Source: Unio delphinus (Eukaryota > Mollusca > Bivalvia > Unionida > Unionidae). Taken from it: a DNA stretch of 64,000 nucleotides. Shown piece by piece: positions 1-13,000 of this stretch. The stretch is taken from positions 9,758,001-9,822,000 of the forward strand of contig JAQISU010000094.1 in NCBI GenBank assembly GCA_029339505.1. The letters are read 5' to 3'. The notes under the pieces are model-generated. The model saw nothing but the letters and a program-made list of their open reading frames with translations. It did no database searches and was not told the origin of the DNA. Each line of letters starts with the position of its first letter. Within the stretch, counting starts at the first letter, position 1. The position numbers were made by a program, and so were the translations under genes.

Positions 1-29
1 AATTCTTTCACATCTTCCCCATGATTCCC
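1..29 (-). CDS. Start of exon 3 of GH63-like glucosidase (cut by window edge)
   Basis: Twenty-nine bases at the window edge read GNHGEDVKE plus two bases on the minus strand, preceded by a TTTATTTCCAG acceptor at about 40-30. This continues exon 2 in phase 0 and matches the next conserved block of the family (NHGEDVKE). The exon continues outside the window. Confidence 0.8.
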
Positions 30-239
30 CTGGAAATAAAAGTAACCATTACAGTATTAATTGTATTTTTAATATTCTTCATGCACAAACATATTGATGA
101 ACAAACCAATATCAAGCTATTACGATTGATGACTCTATCAAAAGGAACACAAAGATGGGTAAAAAAAGTGTAAGAATGTTAATAATGCGCAACTATACTA
201 ATATTATACTAATATCTATCTGTCTATCTGTACCTATAT

Positions 240-246
<7 letters not shown>

Positions 247-325
<79 letters not shown>
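247..325. repeat. (TA)n microsatellite
   Basis: About 40 uninterrupted TA units in intron 2 of the glucosidase gene; the spurious YIYIYI open frames on both strands come from it. Confidence 0.97.
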
Positions 326-326
<1 letters not shown>

Positions 327-944
327 TGTGTGCATGCCTGTAGCCACATAAAAGAACAGTACAGCTTCTGAGAGTAATATTATTCAACATGATGTATCTA
401 TTACAAGTTTGAGTGCTCTACCAAATTTCAATGTTAGAGCATTTGAAGATTCCTACCATATTTCCAAACAAAGTTTCTAGACGGCACCTTGTAAAACAAC
501 TGCCACATGCATGGTAAATTCACAACACTACTTGAGGATGAAATAATCTCTGTAAATCAGGCTTTCTGGACATTTCTATGAGAACATAAAACATGCAAGT
601 GTAGTGCAAGGATCCTAAATATCTCATCCAATCAGAGATAAAGAACATAACAGATACACTCAAAATGCAGGTAGGAGCATGAAATGCCAATGATAAGAAT
701 GATTCCTGAAGATTAAATTTACCTAAAGATTCATGAAAAACTATTTAACAAACAAACCAAGTATCAAAAGAAGCCAGACTAACTATCACCAATTTTGAAT
801 CCCAACATTGAAAAAAACTGGTTTACAGCACACAAAAACTGGGAATGATCACTTGATGCACAAGCAGGAATGTTGCTGTTTATTATTTTATACTTCAGAA
901 GATAAGCACTAAATATTTTGTAAGCTTTATATATCAAAGTGCAG
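326..944. other. Intron 2 sequence without recognised feature
   Basis: Unique-looking AT-rich intronic DNA between the TA microsatellite and the 60 bp minisatellite. No exon, RNA gene or transposon ends seen. Confidence 0.6.
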
Positions 945-1262
945 TTTTTCCAACTTAGCCTTACAGGGATGCTGTCAGATGGTTCCATACCATTCTGATG
1001 ACACTTTTTCTTAGCTAGCCTTATTGGGATACTGTCGCAAGGTTACATGCCATTCTGTTGACAGTTTTTCCTATCTAGCCTTATTTGGATACTGTCAAAA
1101 GGTTGCACGCCATTGTGTTGACAACTTTTCCTAGCTAACCTTATTGGAATACTGTCAGATGGTTGCATGCTATTCTGTTGACAATATTTCTTAGCAAGCC
1201 TTATTGGGATACTGTCAGACAGTTGCATGCCATTCTGTTGACAATTTTTCCTATCTAGCTTT
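945..1262. repeat. 60 bp minisatellite, about 5 copies
   Basis: Diverged tandem copies with an exact 60 base step (at 961, 1021, 1081, 1141 and 1201), each with a TTATTGGGATACTGTC core followed by GCCATTCTGTTGACA. The period is divisible by three, so a minus-strand frame stays open and produces a repetitive peptide of no likely significance. Confidence 0.9.
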
Positions 1263-1349
1263 ATTTTCTTTACAAGATTTGATTTGACCAAACAGAAGGA
1301 TGGGAGCTTATTATGGCATGAGTGTGTATTGTATTGTGATATAAATTTC

Positions 1350-1745
1350 ACATTTGTACTGATGAATCAAACACATGTTATCATATTAATGGGACATTAA
1401 GCATAGAAGTATGAATGAAACACATGTAATTATATTGGGATAATTAGAGTGAAAGTATGAATGAAGCACATGAAATCATATCAGGACATGTAGCATGGAA
1501 GTATGAATGAAGCACCTGTAATCATATCAGGACATTAAGGATGGAAGTATGAATGAAGCACATTATCATACTGGAATATTTAGAGTAAAAGTATGAATCA
1601 AACACACATAATCATATCAGGACATATAGCATGGAAGTATGAATCAAACACACGTAATCATATTGGGATAATTAGCGTGAAAGTATGAATGTAACACATG
1701 TAATCATATTGGCACATGTAATGTACTAATGAATCAAACAAACTC
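1350..1745. repeat. About 45-50 bp minisatellite, about 8 diverged copies
   Basis: Imperfect tandem units built on AGTATGAATGAAGCACATG and ATCATATCAGGACAT. Unit lengths vary and some units alternate between two sequence types (ATTGGGATAATTAGAGTG versus ATCAGGACATTAAGCATGG). Confidence 0.85.
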
Positions 1746-1957
1746 CAAAAGGTAATTTTGTGGTTTAATAAAAGGACAATACAGTTTATTTATATAAGCC
1801 TACTATCCAATGTACCTATGATATTTCTAAATAATTCAATGAAATACCACGCAAGAAAATATATTGGACTTCACATCATATAAATTGTGCATTCTCAATA
1901 TTAATACAGTCACACTGTTTAGGTCCTTGCGTTTGAACCAGGACTATTGCACCTGAA

Positions 1958-2835
1958 AATGAAAATGTACCAAAGATAAGCATTTACCATTACCACACAT
2001 TAGTGCTAAAGACAAGCATTTAGCGTTACCACACGTTAGTGCAAAATAGAAACATTTACTATTACCACACTGTTGTACCAAAGATAAGCATTTAGCATTA
2101 CCAGTCTGCTGTACCAAAGATAAGCATTTACCATAACCACACGTTAGTGCTAAAGATAGCATTTAGCATTACCACACGCCAGTGCTAAATAGAAGCATTT
2201 AGCATTACCACACTGTTGTACCAAAGATAAGCATTTAGCATTACCACACAGTTGTACCAAAGACAAGCATTTAGCATTACCAGTCTGTTGTACCAAAGAC
2301 AAGCATTTACCATTACCACATGTTATTATTAAAGACAAGAATTTAGCATTACCACACATTAGTGCTAAAGACAAGCATTTAGCACACCACTGAGCTAAAG
2401 ATAAGCATGAAGCATACATACCACAATGTTGTACCAAAGACATACATTTACCATTACCACACTTTATTACTAAAGATAAACATTTACCATTACCACACTT
2501 TATTACTAAAGATAAACATTTACCATTACCACACTTTATTACTAAAGATATACATTTACCATTACCACACTTTATTACTAAAGATAAACATTTACCATTA
2601 CCACACTTTATTACTAAAGATATACATTTACCATTACCACACTTTATTACTAAAGATATACATTTACCATTACCACACTTTATTACTAAAGATAAACATT
2701 TACCATTACCATACTGTTGTACCAAATATAATCATTTAGCATTACCCTACACTGTAGTAAAAAAAAAAAAAAGATAATGCATTTAGCATTACCACACTGC
2801 TGTAAAGAAAGGCAAGCATTTAGCATTACATTCAT
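1958..2835. repeat. 36-37 bp minisatellite, about 24 copies
   Basis: Units share CATTTAGCATTACCACAC or CATTTACCATTACCACAC with TAAAGATAAG spacers. The centre (2440-2710) is homogeneous (TTTATTACTAAAGATAAACA type), while the flanks are diverged (TGTTGTACCAAAGACAAG type), as expected of recent central amplification. Long open frames on both strands, up to 191 codons, are by-products of the 36 base period. Confidence 0.93.
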
Positions 2836-3144
2836 GTTGCTCTTATTGATTATATCTAGTTGTAATATCACTTTTATCATGAAAAAAAATCTAAATAATG
2901 GGCACAAAGCAGCAAGGGAAAATTCAAATAATATATTCTGGACAATAAAATATGGTAAAGACCATACATTAAAATCTATTTAAAATATTGTAAAAATAAA
3001 TAAAGCTGTACATGATGCCAATTAAGATATGCTAAGAGTAGGTATTGTAGGTTTATGTTATGTGTGATGCAAAACAAGAGATGCAATGACAACCATTAGG
3101 TCTATGTTAACAATGATGCTAATCAGGATATAAAATGAATTTGT
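2836..3144. other. Intron 2 spacer without recognised feature
   Basis: AT-rich intronic sequence between the 36 bp array and a SINE; no coding or RNA signal seen. Confidence 0.5.
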
Positions 3145-3468
3145 TTGTTTGATTGATCGATTACGAGTTTTAATGTAGCTTTAACAATTTTTTAGTCATA
3201 TCACTATGATGTCTGCAGTGAGGCAGTTTATAGTGATGTCTAGCACTGGGGCATCATGCCGCAGACATGTAGCATGATGTCCCACCCAGTCACATTATCC
3301 TGACACCAGGCCAACAAGTCTTAACACTAACCTCTTAATGCTGAACACCAAGCAAGGCAGCTGTTTGTATCATTTTTGCAATCTCTGGTAGACTTGGCCA
3401 GGGATCGAACCCACAACCTCACACTTCTGCTGCAGATGCTCTAACCACTAGGCCAGGCCACCAGAGCA
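3145..3468 (-). mobile_element. SINE family A copy (tRNA-derived head), minus strand
   Basis: Read on the minus strand it begins CTGGTGGCCTGGCCTAGTGG (box A-like), then GGGTTCGATCCCTGGCC (box B-like), a body with CTTAATGCTGAACACCAAGC and ACATCATGCTACATGTCTGC read in either sense, and a short GATTGATCGAT-type tail at 3145-3165. The same order is found on the plus strand at 49044-49328 and in part at 40235-40360, which establishes a dispersed family. Confidence 0.85.
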
Positions 3469-3475
3469 GTGGATA

Positions 3476-4455
3476 TGGAATGAGTATTGTAGGCCTGTGT
3501 TAAGTGTGATTCTAATCAGGATATGCAATGAGTATTGTAGGTCTGTGTTAAGTGTGATGCTAATCAGGATATGCAATGAGTATTGTAGGTCTGTGTTAAG
3601 TGTGATTCTAATCAGGATATGCAATGAGTATTGTAGGTCTGTGTTTAGTGTGATGCTAATCAGGATATGCAATGAGTATTGTAGGTCAATGCTAAGTGTG
3701 ATTCTAATCAGGATATGCAATGAGTATTTTATTTCTTAGTTAAGTGTTATGCCATCAGAATATGCAATGAGTATTGTAGGCCTATATTAGCTGTTATGCT
3801 AATCATTATATGCAATGAGTACTGTACTGTCTATGTTAACTGTTATGCTAATCATTATATGCAATGAGTACTGTACGGTCTATGTTAACTGTTATGCTAA
3901 TCATTATATGCAATGAGTATTGTACGGTCTATGTTAACTGTTATGCTAATCATTATATGTAATGAGAAATGTACTGTCTATGTTAACTGTTATGCTAATC
4001 ATTATATGCAATGAGTATTGTACGGTCTATGTTAACTGTTATGCTAATCATTATATGCAATGAGTATTGTACGGTCTATGTTAACTGTTATGCTAATCAT
4101 TATATGTAATGAGAAATGTACTGTCTATGTTAACTATTGTGCTAATCATTATATGCAATGAGTATTGTACGGTCTATGTTAACTGTTATGCTAATCATTA
4201 TATGCAATGAGTATTGTACGGTCTATGTTAACTGTTATGCTAATCATTATATGTAATGAGAAATGTACTGTCTATGTTAACTGTTATGCTAATCATTATA
4301 TGCAATGAGTATTGTACGGTCTATGTTAACTGTTATGCTAATCATTATATGCAATGAGTACTGTAGACCTATATTACGGTAACTGTTATGCTAATCATTA
4401 TATGCAATGAGTATTGTAGGTCTATGTTAAGTGTAATGCTATCAGGATAAACTAC
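3476..4455. repeat. 48-49 bp minisatellite, about 20 copies in two subtypes
   Basis: Units start TATGCAATGAGTATTGTA. The left block (3476-3740) has 48 base units ending GTGATTCTAATCAGGA, while the right block (3780-4400) has 49 base units ending TTATGCTAATCATTA with a CGGTCTATG insertion of one base. Within the right block a GAGAAATGTACTG variant recurs every third unit (3965, 4111, 4257), so a three-unit higher-order repeat of about 146 bp is present. Confidence 0.92.
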
Positions 4456-4841
4456 CGTATGAGCAAGTGTGATGATAATCACTTAGTATTGTAAGTCTGT
4501 GTTAAATCTCAAGTTACTCTTCAGCCTTTGGTCTAGAGAGTCATGAATTGTTTATTTAATCTTCATGTAATAAAAACAAGAAAATATGTGCAAACAGAAA
4601 ATATAAAAGCTGTAATTATACATGTATAACAGTTTTACCCACTTGGTGACTAAAGAAGCTGGATACCAAGGGTAAAACATGCATAGATTTTGCCCATTAT
4701 ATCTCAGATTTTGCTTAAGTGTTAAAGTGTTGAAAATGTCATACTTTTGTCATTCATTTAAGTTCTGAGACAAAAAAATGTCCAGTCCCAAGCTAAATGT
4801 CCACTACAGTAAGGGCATCAAGGGTTTATATATCAGTTTAC
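4456..4841. other. Intron 2 sequence next to exon 2
   Basis: Unique AT-rich intronic sequence leading from the donor of exon 2 into the minisatellite. No further feature seen. Confidence 0.5.
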
Positions 4842-5010
4842 CTGGTGACCCGTAAGGCCAAACAGACGTTCTTTTAATATGGGATCCTTAGTGTTCCATA
4901 GTGCAAGAGATAGACACAATCGGCATTCCCTATCTGTAATTCCAAATAATCCATCCTCACCCCACCTATATGCACGAGATCGTGCATGGTCATGTGGAAA
5001 GTAATCCCAA
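4842..5010 (-). CDS. Exon 2 of GH63-like glucosidase
   Basis: An exon of 169 bases: one base completing the exon 1 codon, then 56 codons from [16 protein letters not shown] to [11 protein letters not shown]. The acceptor (TTGTTTCAG) ends at 5011 and the donor GTAAAC begins at 4841, read on the minus strand. The block contains the family's most conserved N-terminal signature ([33 protein letters not shown]). Upstream in transcript order, the intron is almost entirely satellite DNA starting within 100 bases of the acceptor. Confidence 0.9.
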
Positions 5011-5099
5011 CTGAAACAAGAAGAAAACAAAACATGAGGATGGAATTGAATCTTGATTTATCTTACACTGAAAGCATATTGATGCATCCTACAGGACTC

Positions 5100-8000
5100 A
5101 AAGTGATTGTTAATCTGATATTCTGTGATTAGTGTTTTGCCATCATATTAATCTGATATCCTGTGGTTAGTGTTTTGCCATCAGATTAATCTAATAATCT
5201 GTGGTTAGTGATTTTGCCATCAGATTAATCTGATATCCTGTGGTTAATGATTTTGCCGTCATGTTAATCTGATATTCTGTGGTTAATGATTTTGTCATCA
5301 GATTAATCTGATATTCTGTGGTTAATGATTTTGCCGTCATGTTAATCTGATATTCTGTGGTTAATGATTTTGTCATCAGATTAATCTGATATCCTGTGGT
5401 TAGTGTTTTGCCATCATATTAATCTGATATTCTGTGGTTAATGATTTTGCCATCAGATTAATCTGATATCCTGTGGTTAATGATTTTGCCATCAGATTAA
5501 TCTGATATCCTGTGGTTAATGATTTTGCCATCAGATTAATCTGATATCCTGTGGTTAATGATTTTGCCACCAGATTAATCTGATATCCTGTGGTTAATGA
5601 TTTTGCCATCAGATTAATCTGATATCCTGTGGTTAATGATTTTGCCATTCATTTTAATCTGATATCCTTTGGTTAGTGATTTTGCCATCATATTAATCTA
5701 ATATTCTGTGGTTAATGATTTTGCCATCAGATTAATCTGATATTCTGTGGTTAATGATTTTGCCATCATATTAATCTGATATTCTGTGGTTAATGATTTT
5801 GCCATCAGATTAATCTGATATTCTGTGGTTAGTGTTTTGCCATCAGATTAATTTGATATCCTGTTGTTTGTGTTTTGCCGTCAGATTAATCTGATATCCT
5901 GTTGTTTGTGTTTTGCCATCAGATTAATCTGATATTCTGTGGTTAGTGATTTTGTCGTCAGATTAATCTGATATCCTGTTGTTTGTGTTTTGCCATCAGA
6001 TTAATCTGATATCCTGTGGTTAGTGTTTTGCCATCAGATTAATCTGATATTCTGTGGTTAATGATTTTGCCATCAGATTAATCTGATATCCTGTGGTTAA
6101 TGATTTTGCCGTCATGTTAATCTGATATTCTGTGGTTAATGATTTTGTCATCAGATTAATCTGATATTCTGTGGTTAATGATTTTGCCGTCATGTTAATC
6201 TGATATTCTGTGGTTAATGATTTTGTCATCAGATTAATCTGATATCCTGTGGTTAGTGTTTTGCCATCATATTAATCTGATATTCTGTGGTTAATGATTT
6301 TGCCATCAGATTAATCTGATATCCTGTGGTTAATGATTTTGCCATCAGATTAATCTGATATCCTGTGGTTAATGATTTTGCCATCAGATTAATCTGATAT
6401 CCTGTGGTTAATGATTTTGCCACCAGATTAATCTGATATCCTGTGGTTAATGATTTTGCCATCAGATTAATCTGATATCCTGTGGTTAATGATTTTGCCA
6501 TTCATTTTAATCTGATATCCTTTGGTTAGTGATTTTGCCATCATATTAATCTAATATTCTGTGGTTAATGATTTTGCCATCAGATTAATCTGATATTCTG
6601 TGGTTAATGATTTTGCCATCATATTAATCTGATATTCTGTGGTTAATGATTTTGCCATCAGATTAATCTGATATTCTGTGGTTAGTGTTTTGCCATCAGA
6701 TTAATTTGATATCCTGTTGTTTGTGTTTTGCCGTCAGATTAATCTGATATCCTGTTGTTTGTGTTTTGCCATCAGATTAATCTGATATTCTGTGGTTAGT
6801 GATTTTGTCGTCAGATTAATCTGATATCCTGTTGTTTGTGTTTTGCCATCAGATTAATCTGATATCCTGTGGTTAATGATTTTGCCGTCATGTTAATCTG
6901 ATATTCTGTGGTTAATGATTTTGTCATCAGATTAATCTGATATTCTGTGGTTAATGATTTTGCCGTCATGTTAATCTGATATTCTGTGGTTAATGATTTT
7001 GTCATCAGATTAATCTGATATCCTGTGGTTAGTGTTTTGCCATCATATTAATCTGATATTCTGTGGTTAATGATTTTGCCATCAGATTAATCTGATATCC
7101 TGTGGTTAATGATTTTGCCATCAGATTAATCTGATATCCTGTGGTTAATGATTTTGCCATCAGATTAATCTGATATCCTGTGGTTAATGATTTTGCCACC
7201 AGATTAATCTGATATCCTGTGGTTAATGATTTTGCCATCAGATTAATCTGATATCCTGTGGTTAATGATTTTGCCATTCATTTTAATCTGATATCCTTTG
7301 GTTAGTGATTTTGCCATCATATTAATCTAATATTCTGTGGTTAATGATTTTGCCATCAGATTAATCTGATATTCTGTGGTTAATGATTTTGCCATCATAT
7401 TAATCTGATATTCTGTGGTTAATGATTTTGCCATCAGATTAATCTGATATTCTGTGGTTAGTGTTTTGCCATCAGATTAATTTGATATCCTGTTGTTTGT
7501 GTTTTGCCGTCAGATTAATCTGATATCCTGTTGTTTGTGTTTTGCCATCAGATTAATCTGATATTCTGTGGTTAGTGATTTTGTCGTCAGATTAATCTGA
7601 TATCCTGTTGTTTGTGTTTTGCCATCAGATTAATCTGATATCCTGTGGTTAGTGTTTTGCCATCAGATTAATCTGATATTCTGTGGTTAATGATTTTGCC
7701 ATCATATTAATCTAATATTCTGTGGTTAGTGATTTTGCCATCATATTAATCTAATATTCTGTGGTTAATGATTTTGCCATCAGATTAATCTGATATTCTG
7801 TGGTTAATGATTTTGCCATCATATTAATCTGATATTCTGTGGTTAATGATTTTGCCATCAGATTAATCTGATATTCTGTGGTTAATGATTTTGCCATCAT
7901 ATTAATCTAATATTCTGTGGCTAGTGTTTTGCCATCAGATTAATTTGATATCCTGTTGTTTGTGTTTTGCCGTCAGATTAATCTGATATCCTGTTGTTTG

Positions 8001-10015
8001 TGTTTTGCCATCAGATTAATCTGATATTCTGTGGTTAGTGATTTTGTCGTCAGATTAATCTGATATCCTGTTGTTTGTGTTTTGCCATCAGATTAATCTG
8101 ATATCCTGTGGTTAGTGTTTTGCCATCAGATTAATCTGATATTCTGTGGTTAATGATTTTGCCATCATATTAATCTAATATTCTGTGGTTAGTGTTTTGC
8201 CATCAGATTAATCTGATATTCTGTGGTTAGTGATTTTGCCATCAGATTAATTTGATATTCTGTGGTTAGTGTTTTGCCATCAGATTAATCTGATATCCTG
8301 TGGTTAGTGATTTTGCCATCATGTTAATCTGATATCCTGTTGTTTGTGTTTTGCCATCATGTTAATCTGATATCCTGTTGTTTGTGTTTTGCCATCATGT
8401 TAATCTGATATCCTGTGGTTAGTGATTTTGCCATCAGATTAATCTGATATCCTGTGGTTAATGATTTTGCCATCAGATTAATCTGATATCCTGTGGTTAG
8501 TGATTTTGCCATCAGATTAATCTGATATCCTGTGGTTAATGATTTTGCCATCATATCAATCTAATATTCTGTGGTTAGTGATTTTGCCATCACATTAATC
8601 TGATATTCTGTGGTTAGTGTTTTGCCATCAGATTAATCTGATATCCTGTGGTTAGTGATTTTGCCATCAGATTAATCTAATATCCTGTTGTTTGTGTTTT
8701 GCCATCATATTAATCTGATATTCTGTGGTTAGTGATTTTGCCATCAGATTAATCTGATATTCTGTGGTTAATGATTTTGCCGTCATGTTAATCTGATATT
8801 CTGTGGTTAATGATTTTGTCATCAGATTAATCTGATATCCTGTGGTTAGTGTTTTGCCATCATATTAATCTGATATTCTGTGGTTAATGATTTTGCCATC
8901 AGATTAATCTGATATCCTGTGGTTAATGATTTTGCCATCAGATTAATCTTATATCCTGTGGTTAATGATTTTGCCACCAGATTAATCTGATATCCTGTGG
9001 TTAATGATTTTGCCACCAGATTAATCTGATATCCTGTGGTTAATGATTTTGCCATCAGATTAATCTGATATCCTGTGGTTAATGATTTTGCCATTCATTT
9101 TAATCTGATATCCTTTGGTTAATGATTTTGCCATCAGATTAATCTGATATTCTGTGGTTAATGATTTTGCCATCATATTAATCTAATATTCTGTGGCTAG
9201 TGTTTTGCCATCAGATTAATTTGATATCCTGTTGTTTGTGTTTTGCCGTCAGATTAATCTGATATCCTGTTGTTTGTGTTTTGCCATCAGATTAATCTGA
9301 TATTCTGTGGTTAGTGATTTTGTCGTCAGATTAATCTGATATCCTGTTGTTTGTGTTTTGCCATCAGATTAATCTGATATCCTGTGGTTAGTGTTTTGCC
9401 ATCATATTAATCTGATATTCTGTAGTTAATGATTTTGCCATCATATTAATCTAATATTCTGTGGTTAGTGTGTTGCCATCAGATTAATCTGATATTCTGT
9501 GGTTAGTGTTTTGCCATCAGATTAATCTGATATCCTGTGGTTAGTGATTTTGCCATCATGTTAATCTGATATCCTGTTGTTTGTGTTTTGCCATCATGTT
9601 AATCTGATATCCTGTTGTTTGTGTTTTGCCATCAGATTAATCTGATATCCTGTTGTCTGTGTTTTGCCATCATGTTAATCTGATATCCTGTGGTTAGTGA
9701 TTTTGCCATCAGATTAATCTGATATCCTGTGGTTAATGATTTTGCCATCAGATTAATCTGATATCCTGTGGTTAGTGATTTTGCCATCAGATTAATCTGA
9801 TATCCTGTGGTTAATGATTTTGCCATCATATCAATCTAATATTCTGTGGTTAATGATTTTGCCATCACATTAATCTGATATTCTGTGGTTAGTGTTTTGC
9901 CATCAGATTAATCTGATATCCTGTGGTTAGTGATTTTGCCATCAGATTAATCTAATATCCTGTTGTTTGTGTTTTGCCATCATATTAATCTGATATCCTG
10001 TGCTTAGTGATTTTG
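5100..10015. repeat. 4.9 kb satellite of about 39 bp monomers with higher-order structure
   Basis: About 125 tandem monomers fill the 3' end of intron 1, starting about 90 bases upstream of exon 2. The full monomer is 39 bases: TTAATCTGATATCCTGTGG, then TTAATGATTTTGCCATCAGA; shorter units with TAGTGTTTTGCC or TTTGTGTTTTGCC occur. Each junction forms the perfect palindrome CAGATTAATCTG. Blocks of about 20 variant monomers recur in the same order: landmark series at 5400, 6253, 7029 and 8846, and another at 8357 and 9632, so steps of about 853, 776 and 1275 bases. All long minus-strand open frames here (MAKSLTTGYQINL repeats) follow from the 39 base period. Confidence 0.97.
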
Positions 10016-13000
10016 CCATCTTTTCACTAAAACCCAGCCATCACTAATCTGTTGGCGCTGTGAAAATTATCTCACATTGCTACCATGATAGTTCAATGAT
10101 TATGAGTTGGCATTCCCTTTCTAATTTATCTATTTATAATGGTTACTGATTACCTACTAACATCCTTTCCAAAGCTACAAGACCTGCTTAAATTTAATTT
10201 TGCAGGAATGTTATCTTAACATAATTCCAAACCAGAACTGAACTTTTGGCCCGCTTGCAAAGAACAATTTAGCTTCTATTTCAAGCAGGAAGAAAATACG
10301 ATTTTGTTATCTCCATTTTAACTTCAAATATGTCTTGGCCAATTTTAACCAAATTTTCAGTGATAAATAAACTGACATTTTATTCCCAAATTTTACACAG
10401 ACTGAGCTTCAATGACCTTGCTAGTCACTTTTTTGTTTTCCAAAGTAACAAAAACAAAAACATGCCTTTCAAAATTACTTGACAAATTTTTTTCATACCA
10501 TTACAAAGAAAACTCATTATAGAACAATGGTGGCCATCCATGAAATAGAATCATTATATATACAAAGAATCAATTCTTTAACATAATGTTGCCAAATAAA
10601 TATGAAATGATGTGATTGACATATGCTGAGAAGTTATCTTCTTAACCGAATTTATATTTCGTTTTTAGTACAGAATACATTGTTAATTTGATGTTTCAAG
10701 AAACAGATTAGACTAACTGAAGATATGAAAGCAATCTAAAGCAATGCTACACATTGTCAGACTGCAAGAATAGTCAGAATTAACAATAGAACTGGGTATG
10801 TTTTAAAACATGTCACTACTGAAACCTTACTAAACATCATGTATGAACATCTATGGATACAGAATAAATCTTAGTTAAGCTTCCGGAATGATCTTATATG
10901 GATATAAAATGACTGAAAATCTACTTTATTTTGCTGTTAGTTGACTAAAAGTGTCCAGCAATACTGGCAAACTCATAATGAAACATCTAGTCAGTGTTAC
11001 TTTACAATGACACCAATGTTGTATTACTATTAAGTGAAATTAAATGCCAGTTAAGATGGCATCATTTTGTTTTGACTGACAGATACACATTTTAACTAAA
11101 AATAAAAATTGAAACTTTAAAATAAGCCATGACTGATATTATCCAATAATTGATTTTGTTGTGTTTGTTTTCAAGGCTAGCAAGGTAACATTACGTATGT
11201 GTATTTTTCAAGTATATATATTGGCAGACAAGAATTGTGCATAGTATATTATACACTCATACCATAATGTCTAAAGAAGTTATCTCTTCTGTGCAGAAAC
11301 CATATTTGTCTTTCAGTAACAGTTACACTGACCTTTGTATCCTAGGCAAGACTAGCTTCTTCCTTAAAGTTAAAGCCAACCAAACAATTTGGCCCACTGG
11401 TCAGTGATGTAGAAATATATATTTTGGTATTGTCTAAAGACCGTTTATCCTCTTTCAGTAAGTGACCATGTGCTTTCATATCCCCCACCCCCAATCAAAA
11501 GGCTTCTGCTTTGCCACAAGTGCCATCCCAAGGTTTGTATAGCAGTTCCTGTTTAATGTAACAGCGTTCTGTGGAATTAGTCACAAGCAAGTTTTTTATT
11601 TCTTGTCTATATTTAATGGATCTCTGATACCTCTAGTTCTTCATGCAGACTCCCTAATTATGTTTCACCTGGCTTATAAACAATCCTTGTGGACTTCAGG
11701 GACAGTATTCCATGAAGACTTTTCTAAAGCTAAACTTCTGGCCTGATTGTGTTAGGTGCAGACCCTTTATCTAACTCAAATCTACATATAAAAATGCACA
11801 AAATCTAAATTATGTAATCCAAAATAAAGTCATGTATCCACTCTCTACACACTTTTTTCCCACTGATGTTGTATGTTAGAATTTATAAAATATTATTATA
11901 AAGTAGGAAATTATTTGTAAACTTTATCCTTATGAGCAAATTAATTTAAAGTTAAACAATAAATACCCATCTCTATATTAAGCACTTTATACCGACTAAA
12001 AGAGATTCAAATTTGCCTACAACTGGTCACTAATTTGAGTGTTTAAGTATTAAGGCAAACTTGCTATAATTGATTTTAATTAGCAGTACAAACACATAAT
12101 CCAACTGTCATAATGACTTCTTTGTTTCAATTTATCAGCTGCACTTTAACTTGACACCACTGTATTTGAGTTGCTGATGATAATACCATATTTATCCAAA
12201 ATCCCTGCCTCTAAATTGAACAGTGACTATAAAAGTACTCCTTTATCATAGACATAATATTATTAAATTTATGGACAGAATTTAGAAAATTTATACACAA
12301 ATATATCTTCTCTTCTATAACTTACATATGTACCAAAGCAGTGAAAAAACTAAATTTAGCCTTATAATATTTGGCTGAGGTACATGATGTAGAAATGATG
12401 TTAATTTGTAGAGACTATTTTTATTCTGTCATAGTAGCCTTCACCTTTGACCTTAAGACAATATTAGCCTTCACCTTTGACCTTAACACACCAAAAATTC
12501 ATAGGGTTCTCACTCCAAGTGCAAACCAACTGTAGATGATCTAGATTATTCTGCAAAACATTTTTCTTCTTCTGGCGACTTTGACAGTGCTCTTCCTTAC
12601 CATAAATGAAAGCCATTAACAAAGGTAGGACACTAGTGGTGGAGAAATCAGGTTATCATACAGAAACCATTAGTCTTTTTAAGTCATGCCTACCTTACCT
12701 TTGAGCTTAGAGTTTAAAATCACTAAGGTTCTTCCTTACAAAAGTGCAAAACCATCCACAATGTTTGGTAACTACATAGTGAAGTTATTATGTGATAACC
12801 TAAACAGTGACAATTGGACTGTAGTTGGGCAATATCATGACAAGCTCTGCCTTATGGTTGGTGTATAAAAATGGCAATGCAATATTATAAAATACAAAAA
12901 TTTTAAAGAATTTTAAATACACACAATCTGAACATGTTAAATCTCTTGTCTCTGCATCTTACTAAATTCATAGGCATATTAGATATATTAGGTGACTTAT

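Noticed and set aside
2150..2739. Long open frames on both strands (191 and 110 codons) with repeated peptides
   Set aside because: They follow from a 36 base tandem repeat that lacks stops; the period is a multiple of three. No start context, splice signals or non-repeat protein around them.
3360..3468. tRNA gene on the minus strand
   Set aside because: Box A and box B are recognisable, but no cloverleaf closes and the same sequence with a long body occurs elsewhere: a SINE head.
5191..9829. Minus-strand frames encoding MAKSLTTGYQINL repeats
   Set aside because: Shadows of the 39 bp satellite; frames end whenever a 36-38 base monomer variant shifts the phase.
5100..10015. CRISPR-like array
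   Set aside because: Repeats are contiguous with no unique spacers, the DNA is eukaryotic, and no cas genes are present.
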